Under the pieces are notes generated by a model that saw only the letters and a program-made list of their open reading frames with translations, searched no databases and was not told where the DNA came from. This document shows, piece by piece, positions 40,309 to 47,490 of a stretch of 64,000 nucleotides of DNA. The position numbers and the translations under genes are program-made. The DNA is from Rhodopseudomonas palustris. GTDB taxonomy: Bacteria > Pseudomonadota > Alphaproteobacteria > Rhizobiales > Xanthobacteraceae. The number at the start of each line of letters is the position of its first letter. Position 1 is the stretch's first letter. The DNA is taken from assembly GCF_003591005.1 (NCBI RefSeq), contig NZ_QYYD01000001.1, positions 62,001-126,000 of the forward strand. Reading direction: 5' to 3'.

Positions 40309-40413
40309 ATGAAAGCCATCGTCTCGACGGCCCCTTCATCTGATCTCATCGCCTCCGGACTGCTCTCCTCCTCCTCGCGGTGTTGTTGCTGCTGTCGTTG
40401 TACGCTCGGCTGA
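40309..40413 (+). CDS. Polycysteine leader peptide (34 aa)
   Basis: This 34-codon frame has a good ribosome site (TTGGAG, 8 bp spacing) and the start MKAIVSTAPSSDLIASG. Near the end come four Ser, Arg and then the run CCCCCRC (codons TGT TGT TGC TGC TGT CGT TGT), four codons before the TGA. A cysteine run at the end of a tiny ORF is the design of ribosome-mediated attenuators that sense charged tRNA-Cys. Polycysteine uORFs of this kind are known before sulfur-assimilation genes in mycobacteria. Downstream are a 63-residue gene and metQ, a sulfur amino-acid uptake gene, which fits. The regulatory role is inferred. Confidence 0.7.
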   Translation: MKAIVSTAPSSDLIASGLLSSSSRCCCCCRCTLG

Positions 40414-40461
40414 CGCCGGCGCCATCCAGCACTTTTCGTATCACCGATCATCAGGATTACC

Positions 40462-40492
40462 AGGAGGCACTGGCTTTGCCAGTTGAGCACCC
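40462..40492 (+). promoter_or_regulatory. Ribosome site separated from its start by a perfect hairpin
   Basis: The strong ribosome site AGGAGG (40462-40467) is 25 bases before the ATG at 40493, too far for normal use. The perfect hairpin ACTGGC-TTT-GCCAGT (40469-40483) lies between them. Folding it leaves about 10 bases between ribosome site and ATG, the ideal distance. A TGA in frame at 40484-40486 rules out an upstream start for the same gene. Confidence 0.5.
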
Positions 40493-40684
40493 ATGTCCGA
40501 CGCTTACGTCATCGAAGTCCACTCACGCACGGCCGGCATCGTCGTCCGGGAAGGCCGCAACTACTGCTTCTTCGCCTCGCACCACGATTTCAACAGCCTC
40601 GAACGCCAAGAGTTCGGATCGCTGGTCGCGGCCCAGAAGGCGGCGACGCGGTGCGCCAAGGAAGCCCGCCCGAGGCTGCAATAA
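40493..40684 (+). CDS. Small conserved-looking protein (63 aa, hypothetical)
   Basis: This 63-residue soluble protein begins MSDAYVIEVHSRTAGIVVRE. The alternating hydrophobic pattern (YVIEVHSRTAGIVVREGRNYCFFA) suggests a beta-hairpin, and the C-terminal half (LVAAQKAATRCAKEA) a helix. I recognise no family; similar tiny proteins occur in this bacterial group. The start is fixed by an in-frame TGA just upstream. It lies between the polycysteine leader and metQ, so it may belong to the attenuated transcript. The 248 bp from here to metQ hold no gene, only an imperfect hairpin near 40801-40820. Confidence 0.65.
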   Translation: MSDAYVIEVHSRTAGIVVREGRNYCFFASHHDFNSLERQEFGSLVAAQKAATRCAKEARPRLQ

Positions 40685-40932
40685 GGCTCTTGGCAACGCG
40701 CATCTGCGCTGAAGACCGCGGCGACCGCACCATTGCTTCTGCACGGTTGGCCGTCGCGATCTGGCCGATCGCCGCTCTCTCCCATTTGCAAAACGAAAAT
40801 CTCCCGGTGGCTCCATCGGGAAAACAACAGCCTCGTTTCGCGGCCGAATTCAAAATGGCCGCTGGCGGCAGCGGCTTGTAGTTTCCGTCCACCTCGACCA
40901 CGCGATGGTCATCACTCGAAGGTTCGCATCAC

Positions 40933-41718
40933 ATGACACGGAAGTTTGTTTTCGCCGCTGCGGCGCTCGCCGCGCTGTCGGCGTTCTCGCCCGCCTTCGC
41001 CAGCGACGTGGTCCGCATCGGCACCACCGCGGGTCCTTACGCGGAGATTCTGCGCTACGCCGGCGACCTCGCCGCCAAGCAGGGAATCGAGCTGAAGATC
41101 ACCGAGTTCACCGACTACACGGTGCCGAACGCGGCGCTGGCGCAGGATGATCTCGACATCAACAATTTCCAGCACCAGCCTTATCTCGACAACCAGGTGG
41201 CGCAGCGCGGCTATGACATCGTCTCGATCGCCAAGAGCATCATCGTGCCGATCGGGATCTACTCCAACAAGGTCAAGAGCATCGCCGACATCAAGACCGG
41301 CGCCACGGCGGCGATTCCGAACGATCCGTCGAACGGTGCGCGGGCGCTGGAATTGTTCGAGAAGGCCGGCCTGATCAAGCTGAAGCCGGGCATCGGCATC
41401 AAGGCGACGATCGCCGATATCGCCGACAATCCGAAGAAGCTGAAGATCGTCGAACTCGACGCCGCCCAGCTGCCGCGCTCGCTGAACGACCTCGACTTCT
41501 CGGCCGTCAACCTCAACTACGCGCTCAGCGCCGGGCTCGACCCGAAGACGGCCTTGCTGCTCGAGGACGCCGACACCAATTGGAATCTGGTGTTCGCGGT
41601 CCGCGCCAAGAACAAGGACAATCCGGTACTGAAGAAGTTCGTCGAGATCTATCGCTCGCCGGAAGTCAAAGCCTTCACCGAGCAGCGCTTCAACGGCACC
41701 ATCCTCACCACCTGGTGA
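40933..41718 (+). CDS. metQ: MetQ/NlpA-family methionine-binding protein
   Basis: This 261-residue periplasmic protein of the NlpA/MetQ family binds methionine for the MetNI importer. A signal peptide (FVFAAAALAALSAFSPAFA) leads into VVRIGTTAGPYAEILRYA. Family blocks include DDLDINNFQHQPYLDNQVA, VPIGIYSNKVKSIADI and AIPNDPSNGARALELF. There is no lipobox cysteine, so it appears soluble rather than a lipoprotein. MetN and MetI are not next to it; the following gene encodes a PaaK-like ligase. The polycysteine leader 0.5 kb upstream suggests sulfur control. Confidence 0.92.
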   Translation: MTRKFVFAAAALAALSAFSPAFASDVVRIGTTAGPYAEILRYAGDLAAKQGIELKITEFTDYTVPNAALAQDDLDINNFQHQPYLDNQVAQRGYDIVSIAKSIIVPIGIYSNKVKSIADIKTGATAAIPNDPSNGARALELFEKAGLIKLKPGIGIKATIADIADNPKKLKIVELDAAQLPRSLNDLDFSAVNLNYALSAGLDPKTALLLEDADTNWNLVFAVRAKNKDNPVLKKFVEIYRSPEVKAFTEQRFNGTILTTW

Positions 41719-41740
41719 CGCACCACTCTCCGCATATCTA

Positions 41741-41768
41741 AGACCGGCCGCCGCTGCGCGGCCGGTCT
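41741..41768 (+). terminator. Strong hairpin after metQ
   Basis: AGACCGGCCGC (41741-41751) and GCGGCCGGTCT (41758-41768) form a perfect 11-bp stem with a 6-base loop, 22 bases after the metQ stop. No T-run follows. It probably ends or weakens the metQ transcript before the PaaK-like gene. Confidence 0.55.
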
Positions 41769-41784
41769 GCGTTCAGGAACCTAC

Positions 41785-43119
41785 ATGACACACGCCGATG
41801 ATCGTCCGTTTTGGGACGCCAAGCTCGAGACCCAATCACGCGCCGACTGGGACGCCCTGAAACTATCGCTGCTGCAGAAGCACGTCGCCCACGCTTATGC
41901 GGGCTCGCCGGCCTATCGCGCGGCCTTCGACGCCGCCAAGGTGTCGCCGGGACAGATCAAATCGCTCGACGACATTCGCCGCTTCCCGCTGATCGACAAG
42001 GCCACGCTACGCGACCGCCAGCTCGCGGTGCCGCCGTTCGGAGATCTCGTCGCGGTGCCGGAGCGCGACATCGTCTACATCTCCGCCTCGTCCGGCTCGA
42101 CCGGGGTGCCGACCGCCTCGCCGTTCACGCAGGATGATTTCGACGGCTGGATCGACTATGAGGCGCGGCAGTTCTGGTCGTCCGGGATGCGGCCGTCGGA
42201 CCGTTACGTGCATTCGCTCAACTTCTCGCTGTTCATCGGCGGTCCCTGCGTGCTCGGCGCGCAGAAGCTCGGCGCGCTGACGATCCATGCCGGCACGCTG
42301 CCGTCCGAGCGGCTGCTGCAGATCCTGCGGCAATTCCAGGCGACGGTGATCTGGACCACGCCGTCCTATGCCTGGTACCTCGGCGAAACCGCCGTCAAGG
42401 AAGGCTACGACCTGCGCAAAGATCTCAGCGTGCGGCGGATCTTCGTCGCCGGCGAACCCGGCGGCTCGATCCCGGAGACGCGGGGCCGCATCGAGCAACT
42501 GTGGGGCGCCTCGGTCTACGACTACTACGGCCTGTCCGACATCTTCGGCTCCTGCGCCGGGATGTGCGAGCAGAAGGACGGCCTGCACTGGGCCGAGGAT
42601 CATATTCTGGTCGAAGTGATCGATCCCGACAGCGGCGAGCCGGTCAAGCCGGGCGACCGCGGCGAGATGGTGCTGACCACCCTGCAGAAGGCGGCGCGGC
42701 CGATGATCCGTTTCCGCACCGGCGACATCGTCAGCTTCAACCCGGAGCCGTGCCGCTGCGGCCGGACCGCGATCCGTCTCAACGGCGTGCATGGCCGCCG
42801 CGACGACATGCTGATCATCAAGGGCGTCAATCTGTTCCCGAGCGACGTCGAGGCGGTGGCGCGGCAGGACCACGAACTCACCGGCGAGTATCGGCTGGTG
42901 GTCGACCGCATCAATCATCTCGACCACCTCACCGTGGAGGTCGAGCACATCCACGGCTACAACGGCGCGCCGGAGCATCTTGCAGACCGCTTCGGGCGCA
43001 AGCTCAAGGCGGTCACCGGCGTGTCGGCCGCGGTGTCGGTGCTGAAGCCGGACACGCTGCCGCGTGCGACCCACAAGGCCAAACGCGTCGAGGATCGTCG
43101 CAGCGGCGTCTGGAGCTGA
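41785..43119 (+). CDS. Phenylacetate-CoA ligase-like adenylating enzyme
   Basis: This 444-residue protein of the PaaK family activates an aromatic or other carboxylic acid to its CoA ester with ATP. The ATP loop SASSGSTGVPTASPFT (about residues 96-111) is intact, as are YDYYGLSDIFG, FRTGDIV, CRCGRT and the C-terminal hinge GRRDDMLIIKGVNLFPSDVE. Four cysteines around GMCEQK and PCRCGRT suggest the zinc site seen in some relatives. Phenylacetate itself is not certain: no paa genes are nearby, and benzoate, indoleacetate or coenzyme F390-type substrates are possible. The ribosome site is CAGGAA. Confidence 0.88.
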   Translation: MTHADDRPFWDAKLETQSRADWDALKLSLLQKHVAHAYAGSPAYRAAFDAAKVSPGQIKSLDDIRRFPLIDKATLRDRQLAVPPFGDLVAVPERDIVYISASSGSTGVPTASPFTQDDFDGWIDYEARQFWSSGMRPSDRYVHSLNFSLFIGGPCVLGAQKLGALTIHAGTLPSERLLQILRQFQATVIWTTPSYAWYLGETAVKEGYDLRKDLSVRRIFVAGEPGGSIPETRGRIEQLWGASVYDYYGLSDIFGSCAGMCEQKDGLHWAEDHILVEVIDPDSGEPVKPGDRGEMVLTTLQKAARPMIRFRTGDIVSFNPEPCRCGRTAIRLNGVHGRRDDMLIIKGVNLFPSDVEAVARQDHELTGEYRLVVDRINHLDHLTVEVEHIHGYNGAPEHLADRFGRKLKAVTGVSAAVSVLKPDTLPRATHKAKRVEDRRSGVWS

Positions 43120-43122
43120 GGC

Positions 43123-43326
43123 TCAGGCCTTCAGCTTCGGCGCGGCCAGCTGCGTCGCGGTGCGCTTGATGGTCTTGGCCACCAGCAGCGCCTGCTCCTT
43201 GGTCATGGCGAAATCCTGCACGCCCTTCTGGGTGGTCAGTGACAGAATCATCACCTCGGGCTGATTCTCCGGCCAGCCGGTCGCAAAGCCCTGGACGAAA
43301 TCGGCCGCGGTGGAACGCTGGGTCAT
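43123..43326 (-). CDS. Small hypothetical protein (67 aa)
   Basis: This 67-residue protein is convergent with the PaaK-like gene (3 bp between the stops). The start MTQRSTAADFVQGFATGW at 43324-43326 has an AAGGAG-type ribosome site (GCAAGGAGTTCGACCC). A short beta-pair (EVMILSLTTQKGVQDFAM) followed by a helix (KEQALLVAKTIKRTATQLA) is predicted by eye. I recognise no family. Confidence 0.65.
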   Translation of the reverse strand: MTQRSTAADFVQGFATGWPENQPEVMILSLTTQKGVQDFAMTKEQALLVAKTIKRTATQLAAPKLKA

Positions 43327-43407
43327 GGGTCGAACTCCTTGCAAGCTGGCGGGCTTGTTGGCCGAAACCCGCCTGGCTTGCAAGCCGCATGGTGGTCCGG
43401 CAAGCCC

Positions 43408-43809
43408 CTAGCGGGCCGGCACGAAGGCGGTGACCTCGATCTCGACCTTGGCGCGCGGATCGACCAGACCGGAGATGTACAGCAGCGTCGACGGCGGGAA
43501 ATGCCGGCCCAGCGTCTCGCGCCATGCCGCGGCGATGCCGGCGCCCGCGGCCGCATAGTCGTCGCGGCTGGTGAGGTACCAGGTCAGCCGCACAATATGC
43601 TCGGGCCCCGCCCCGGCCTCGCGCAGCAGCGTGACGATCCGTTTCAGCGCTGCACCGACCTGCACGGCGAGATCGTCCGATTCGTACTCGCCCTGACCAT
43701 TGGTGCCGGTCTGGCCCGCGAGCACCAGCCACTGCCCCGGCCCAATGAACGCCACGCCATGCGAGAAGCCCTTCGGCTTGGCCCAATCCACCGGCTGCAA
43801 GGTCCGCAT
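43408..43809 (-). CDS. RidA/YjgF-family protein
   Basis: This 133-residue protein of the Rid superfamily has the usual fold: GVAFIGPGQWLVLAGQTG near the start, VGAALKRIVTLLREAGAGPE, and the C-terminal PPSTLLYISGLVDPRAKVEI. RidA proteins hydrolyse reactive enamine/imine intermediates. The key Arg of RidA (IxxR in the active site) appears to be replaced near SGLVDPRAKVEIEV, so this may be one of the Rid1-7 subgroups without proven deaminase activity. The ATG at 43807-43809 follows a strong ribosome site (AGGGGAG). Confidence 0.85.
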   Translation of the reverse strand: MRTLQPVDWAKPKGFSHGVAFIGPGQWLVLAGQTGTNGQGEYESDDLAVQVGAALKRIVTLLREAGAGPEHIVRLTWYLTSRDDYAAAGAGIAAAWRETLGRHFPPSTLLYISGLVDPRAKVEIEVTAFVPAR

Positions 43810-43989
43810 GCGAAATCTCCCCTGTTGTCGAGCCGACTGCTGCGGCTCTTGCCACTTCAAGGCTGCATCGGGGCATAGGACATGGCGGAAATCAACCACG
43901 CGCATACCCGCAGCGGTTGCCAATCGCGACGCGGTCGCCGATAGAGCAAGCGGAAACGCCGCGGCGATCACGAAGCAGAACAAACGCCA

Positions 43990-44871
43990 ATGACCCGACA
44001 CCCTTCGAAAAGCATGGCCGCCGTGTGGATGGCCGGATGGCTCGGCCTGATGGTGATCATCGCGGTCGCCGGCCGGGAGGCGGCGCGCGGGCTGCATCTG
44101 TTCCAGGTGATGGAACTGCGCTCGACGATCGGCTTCCTGCTGCTCTATCCGCTGATTCACGCCGCCGGCGGCTTCGCCGCGATGGGCACGTCGCGCCCCT
44201 GGTCACACGTCAGCCGCAACGTGGTGCACTACGCCGCCCAATATTGCTGGTTTGCGGCGCTGCTGATCATCCCGATCGGCCAAGTGGTGGCGATCGAGTT
44301 CACCATGCCGATCTGGATCGCGATCCTGGCCGCAATCTTTCTCGGCGAACGCCTCAACCCCGGCAAGGTCACCGCCGTGGTGCTCGGCTTGATCGGCGTC
44401 ATCGTGATCGTTCGCCCCGCCACAGGCTCGGTCGAACCGGGCCAACTGATCGCGCTGGCCGCTGCGTTCGGCTTCGCGATTTCGATCACCATCGTCAAGT
44501 CGCTGACCCGCATCGACAGCACGCTGACCATCATGTTCTGGATGCTGGTCATCCAATCGGCGATCGGCCTGCTGCCGGCGATCTATGTCTGGCAGTGGCC
44601 GTCGACGGTCGGCTGGATGTGGATCGTCGTGATCGCGTTCTGCGGCACGTTCTCACACTACTGCATGGCGCGGGCGCTGACCTACGCCGATGCGACGATC
44701 GTGATCCCGATGGATTTCCTGCGCGTGCCGCTGACCGCAACCGCCGGCTGGCTAATCTACGGCGAGCGGCTCGACATCTACACCGTGCTCGGCGCAGTTC
44801 TGATCCTGACGGGCAATTTGCTGAACCTGCGCAGCGCGCCAAGCCCAACGGCGGTGCGCAAGGCGCCATAG
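43990..44871 (+). CDS. EamA/DMT-family transporter
   Basis: This 293-residue membrane protein has about ten hydrophobic helices in two EamA repeats. Each repeat ends with the typical glutamate-containing stretch: ILAAIFLGERLNPGKVTAVV in the first half and TAGWLIYGERLDIYTVLGAV in the second. DMT transporters export or import small metabolites, often amino acids or nucleotides; the substrate here cannot be read from sequence. It stands alone, downstream of the divergent RidA-type gene. The 227 bp after it show no gene. Confidence 0.88.
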   Translation: MTRHPSKSMAAVWMAGWLGLMVIIAVAGREAARGLHLFQVMELRSTIGFLLLYPLIHAAGGFAAMGTSRPWSHVSRNVVHYAAQYCWFAALLIIPIGQVVAIEFTMPIWIAILAAIFLGERLNPGKVTAVVLGLIGVIVIVRPATGSVEPGQLIALAAAFGFAISITIVKSLTRIDSTLTIMFWMLVIQSAIGLLPAIYVWQWPSTVGWMWIVVIAFCGTFSHYCMARALTYADATIVIPMDFLRVPLTATAGWLIYGERLDIYTVLGAVLILTGNLLNLRSAPSPTAVRKAP

Positions 44872-45098
44872 GCAACGCGAGAGCCGATCTTCGCTTCATA
44901 GAGCAAAGCAAGCCGATCTGGATGTTCGCTGCATCCGCGACCTGTTGGTGCCCTGCCGACCGAAGAATTGCAGGAACGGCATGGATGGCATGACCAGTCC
45001 GGCAGGACGGAGGCCGCAAGCGACCGAGGCGATTTGCGAGACGCCGACAATGCACTTCGAAGCTTGAGTCTGGTTCTCAGGACTTCGGCGCTCGGGCG

Positions 45099-45341
45099 TT
45101 ACAGACCCGATGCCTTGCGTAGCGCGGCGTTGATGCGGTCCTGCCAGCCCGGACCATCCGATTGGAAGTGCTCGAGCACGTCCTGATCGATCCGCAGCGA
45201 AACCATTTCCTTGATGCCCGGTAGCGTCTGCCGCTTGAGCGCCGGAGTTTCGACCGGTTTGGTGGTCACCTTCTTGAAGGCCGCCTCGGCCTCGGTTCGT
45301 GCGTCATTCAAAGTGCGCGGGCGGCGTGGCGGCTGAGACAT
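45099..45341 (-). CDS. BrnA-family antitoxin (orphan)
   Basis: This 80-residue protein has a BrnA-type C-terminal motif: EMVSLRIDQDVLEHFQSDGP followed by GWQDRINAALRKASGL, a ribbon-helix-helix DNA-binding unit. BrnA normally pairs with the RNase toxin BrnT encoded just upstream, but no BrnT-like frame occurs within 1 kb on either side. A perfect palindrome 25 bp before its ATG suits autoregulation. It could be a remnant of a toxin-antitoxin pair or an independent regulator. Confidence 0.8.
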   Translation of the reverse strand: MSQPPRRPRTLNDARTEAEAAFKKVTTKPVETPALKRQTLPGIKEMVSLRIDQDVLEHFQSDGPGWQDRINAALRKASGL

Positions 45342-45365
45342 GGTATCCTCTTCGGCGCTTGGTTA

Positions 45366-45380
45366 GTCAGCAGCGCTGAC
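45366..45380. promoter_or_regulatory. Palindrome upstream of brnA (candidate operator)
   Basis: GTCAGC-AGC-GCTGAC is a perfect 6-bp dyad with a 3-base centre, placed 24 bases before the brnA start on the minus strand. RHH antitoxins bind such short palindromes in their own promoters. Confidence 0.5.
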
Positions 45381-45651
45381 AAAATAGCAAAAAAACGCGT
45401 CGCAGATCGAACACGATCAAAGCGAACGCAATTTGGTAACTAACTGTTCACGACGCGCGCGTCCCGGCGCACGTTGCTCGCGGAAAGTGCATCGGCAAGA
45501 GTCGTGGCCGCATGACGCTGCGACGCGAGCGCTGCGTTGCAGAATCGAATTTCGCGAAAGCAACGCATTTCTGTTGCGACATCGTCAGAGTTCCGGGTGT
45601 ATAGTTTATGCAACTCGCAAGGTCAGTCCCAAACGATGTGAGGAGGTCACG

Positions 45652-45867
45652 ATGCCGGCAAGTGCTGAGTTCCTGTCGACCAAGGCCCCTCGTCCGGCGC
45701 CGCGCGGTTGCGATCTGCCGGCCTGCCCGGTCTGTTCGGATTCCATGATCGCGGCCGAGGCCTCGGCGTATCTTACCGAGAGCATGATTAGCTACCTGTG
45801 GACCTGCGACACCTGCGGATTTGGCTTCGTCACCAAGCATGCGCTGAAGCGATTCACCTGTAATTGA
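45652..45867 (+). CDS. Zinc-ribbon microprotein (71 aa)
   Basis: This 71-residue protein starts at ATG 45652, directly behind an excellent ribosome site (AGGAGG). Its core is CPVCSDSMIAAEASAY ... WTCDTCGFGFVTKH, two CxxC pairs 28 residues apart that would hold one zinc in a rubredoxin-type ribbon; a further Cys is at residue 22 and at the C-terminus. No catalytic part is present. I know no named family; it may bind nucleic acid or a protein partner. It opens the stress-gene block of this window, and the 310 bp before it hold only the brnA palindrome. Confidence 0.7.
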   Translation: MPASAEFLSTKAPRPAPRGCDLPACPVCSDSMIAAEASAYLTESMISYLWTCDTCGFGFVTKHALKRFTCN

Positions 45868-46502
45868 TGACGACTGGGGCGAGTGTCTCCCGTACACTTT
45901 GTTGTCTGCTTTCGGCACCTTCCAATCCATCGCAGGCTTGCCTCTATGCCGTGCCTTCGTGAGATATCGATAAAGATTCGCGTGATGTCACGCTCTGCTT
46001 CGGCGTAACCGCCGTTCGCCCTTCGCCGTCGGCTAGCGTCCGGATTTCGCGCAAATTCGGCTTCGTTTACACCTTCCCACCTCAATATCAACCACGTCCT
46101 CTGTCCACTGGAACCGCGTTTTGCGGTCGCGGATGGCGATCAATTGACCGAAGGCCCTGTCGGCTCGTGAGCTGATCGGAGATCGGCCCCTCCGGTGACG
46201 TTACCGCAGACGGACCGCGAACCGGCAGCCTCTGGGAGGATCGACACGAAGCCGCGGCGCCTCACGGAGCCGGAGCTCCGCCAGCGCAAGCATCTGCGCG
46301 ACGTCGCCATGGGCTTTTTCAACGAATCGGATCGATCCAGGCTGATCCCCACGAGAAGACGATCAGGGACCAAGAGCAGCAGCTGCGGAGAAATTTTCGA
46401 TTGCTAGAGTCCGGTGGCAAGCTCAGGACGCTCGCCACCAAGCACGTCCCAGCTCGCCCGTCCACCGACCTGCAGCGCGCAGCGCCGGAGTGGTTGCATC
46501 AT
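45868..46502. other. Gene-poor stretch between zinc-ribbon gene and psiE
   Basis: These 635 bases hold no gene I can support. Two modest frames occur (45792-46091 minus, 46195-46407 plus, GTG start). Neither has a good ribosome site or a recognisable family. The base composition is less GC-rich than the flanks, as expected for non-coding DNA. Confidence 0.5.
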
Positions 46503-46976
46503 CTAGGCAGTCCCGTCACGGCGGCGATCGCTATCGCGTATCAGCCAATACACCATCCCGAGCGCGAGGATCACCATCGCGAATGCCAGCGTATGCAATG
46601 CGTCCGTTTCGGCGAGATCCAGGATGATCACCTTTCGACAGATGGCAAGCAGCGCGATCACGATCACGGACCGGATCTGTACCACGGCTTCTCGGCGTTC
46701 AGCCACCACCAGCAGCGACTTTTTGAATTCCAATGCAATGATCACGGTGAGGATCATGCCGAAAACAGACTGAAATACTCGGTAATCTGACGGATCGAGA
46801 CTGCCGGCGAGTACCAACCCGAATAGAATCTTCAGGCTGAGCGTCCAGACCGCCGCGATCACGACGATTGCAATCAGGAACGTCAGCAAAAGTACGACAG
46901 CTCGCTCGAACCATTCGTAAAGCGATGCCAGCTTGAGTTCGCTCTTCTTCTCCTCGAATTCATCCTTGATCGACAT
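46503..46976 (-). CDS. PsiE-family membrane protein
   Basis: This 157-residue protein resembles phosphate-starvation-inducible PsiE. After a charged N-terminus (MSIKDEFEEKKSELKLA) come four hydrophobic helices: AVVLLLTFLIAIVVIAAVWT, the FQSVFGMILTVIIAL stretch, SVIVIALLAICRKVIIL and TLAFAMVILALGMVYWLI. The motif ALEFKKSLL and the RKVIILDL block are typical of the family. Function is unknown, but PsiE is a standard part of transmissible heat-resistance loci, several other parts of which occur in the next 15 kb. The ATG has a good ribosome site (AAGGTGA). Confidence 0.85.
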   Translation of the reverse strand: MSIKDEFEEKKSELKLASLYEWFERAVVLLLTFLIAIVVIAAVWTLSLKILFGLVLAGSLDPSDYRVFQSVFGMILTVIIALEFKKSLLVVAERREAVVQIRSVIVIALLAICRKVIILDLAETDALHTLAFAMVILALGMVYWLIRDSDRRRDGTA

Positions 46977-47490
46977 GATCACCTTCGCCCTCAACGTTTC
47001 GCCAGCCCAACGCGGAATGTCGGGCGACGGCTTCAGTCAGGATCGACGGGGACTATATGGGCGGAGGACGCTGTTGCGCACTGACTGCTGTCAGCAGACA
47101 TCGAGCGCCCCAGGCGCCGCGCTCCGCATTTCTATGGCGATCCGATTGAGACCTATCAATGCACGGCGCCCTGGCCGTTGCGATGATAGAGATGCGATGC
47201 GTCGCACCATTGTGGCCCCTTCTCGGGCGTCCTCCCTAGACTTGGACCGCCGTCAGCACGCAGCTACGCGGTCCTTTCCTTTTTTCGGCGCGATGATGCG
47301 GCTACGGGATCATGTACGCCGGTTCGCGCTGACGAGTACGGCTTGATAGAAATGCAAGGATGGCAGGTTGCGGATTCCGGGTCGCTTCGGTCAGGCAGTC
47401 ATCGTCTTTATCCAACTGGTCGCGTCATTCGGACGGAAAGCGACCGTTTTGTCCAATCGGCGCCGGCCGCATGACTGGAAAAGGACTGCC
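46977..47490. promoter_or_regulatory. Divergent psiE/usp control region with a FixK/FNR-like box
   Basis: No gene is visible in these 514 bases. The sequence TTGA-GACCTA-TCAA at 47146-47159 fits the FixK2/FNR consensus TTG(A/C)-N6-(T/G)CAA exactly. It lies 170 bp from the psiE start and 332 bp from the usp start, so either gene could use it. A looser copy (TTGATAGAAATGCAA, near 47343) has one base too many between half-sites. Confidence 0.5.

Noticed and set aside
40685-40932. SAM-II or other SAM riboswitch before metQ
   Set aside because: The expected pseudoknot consensus is not recognisable; only an imperfect hairpin near 40801-40820 is present.
44872-45650. Search for a BrnT toxin partner of BrnA
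   Set aside because: No frame near brnA resembles BrnT; the antitoxin appears to be alone.
46195-46407. 70-codon frame with GTG start
   Set aside because: It has no ribosome site, a basic low-information sequence and no family; it lies in a gene-poor stretch.
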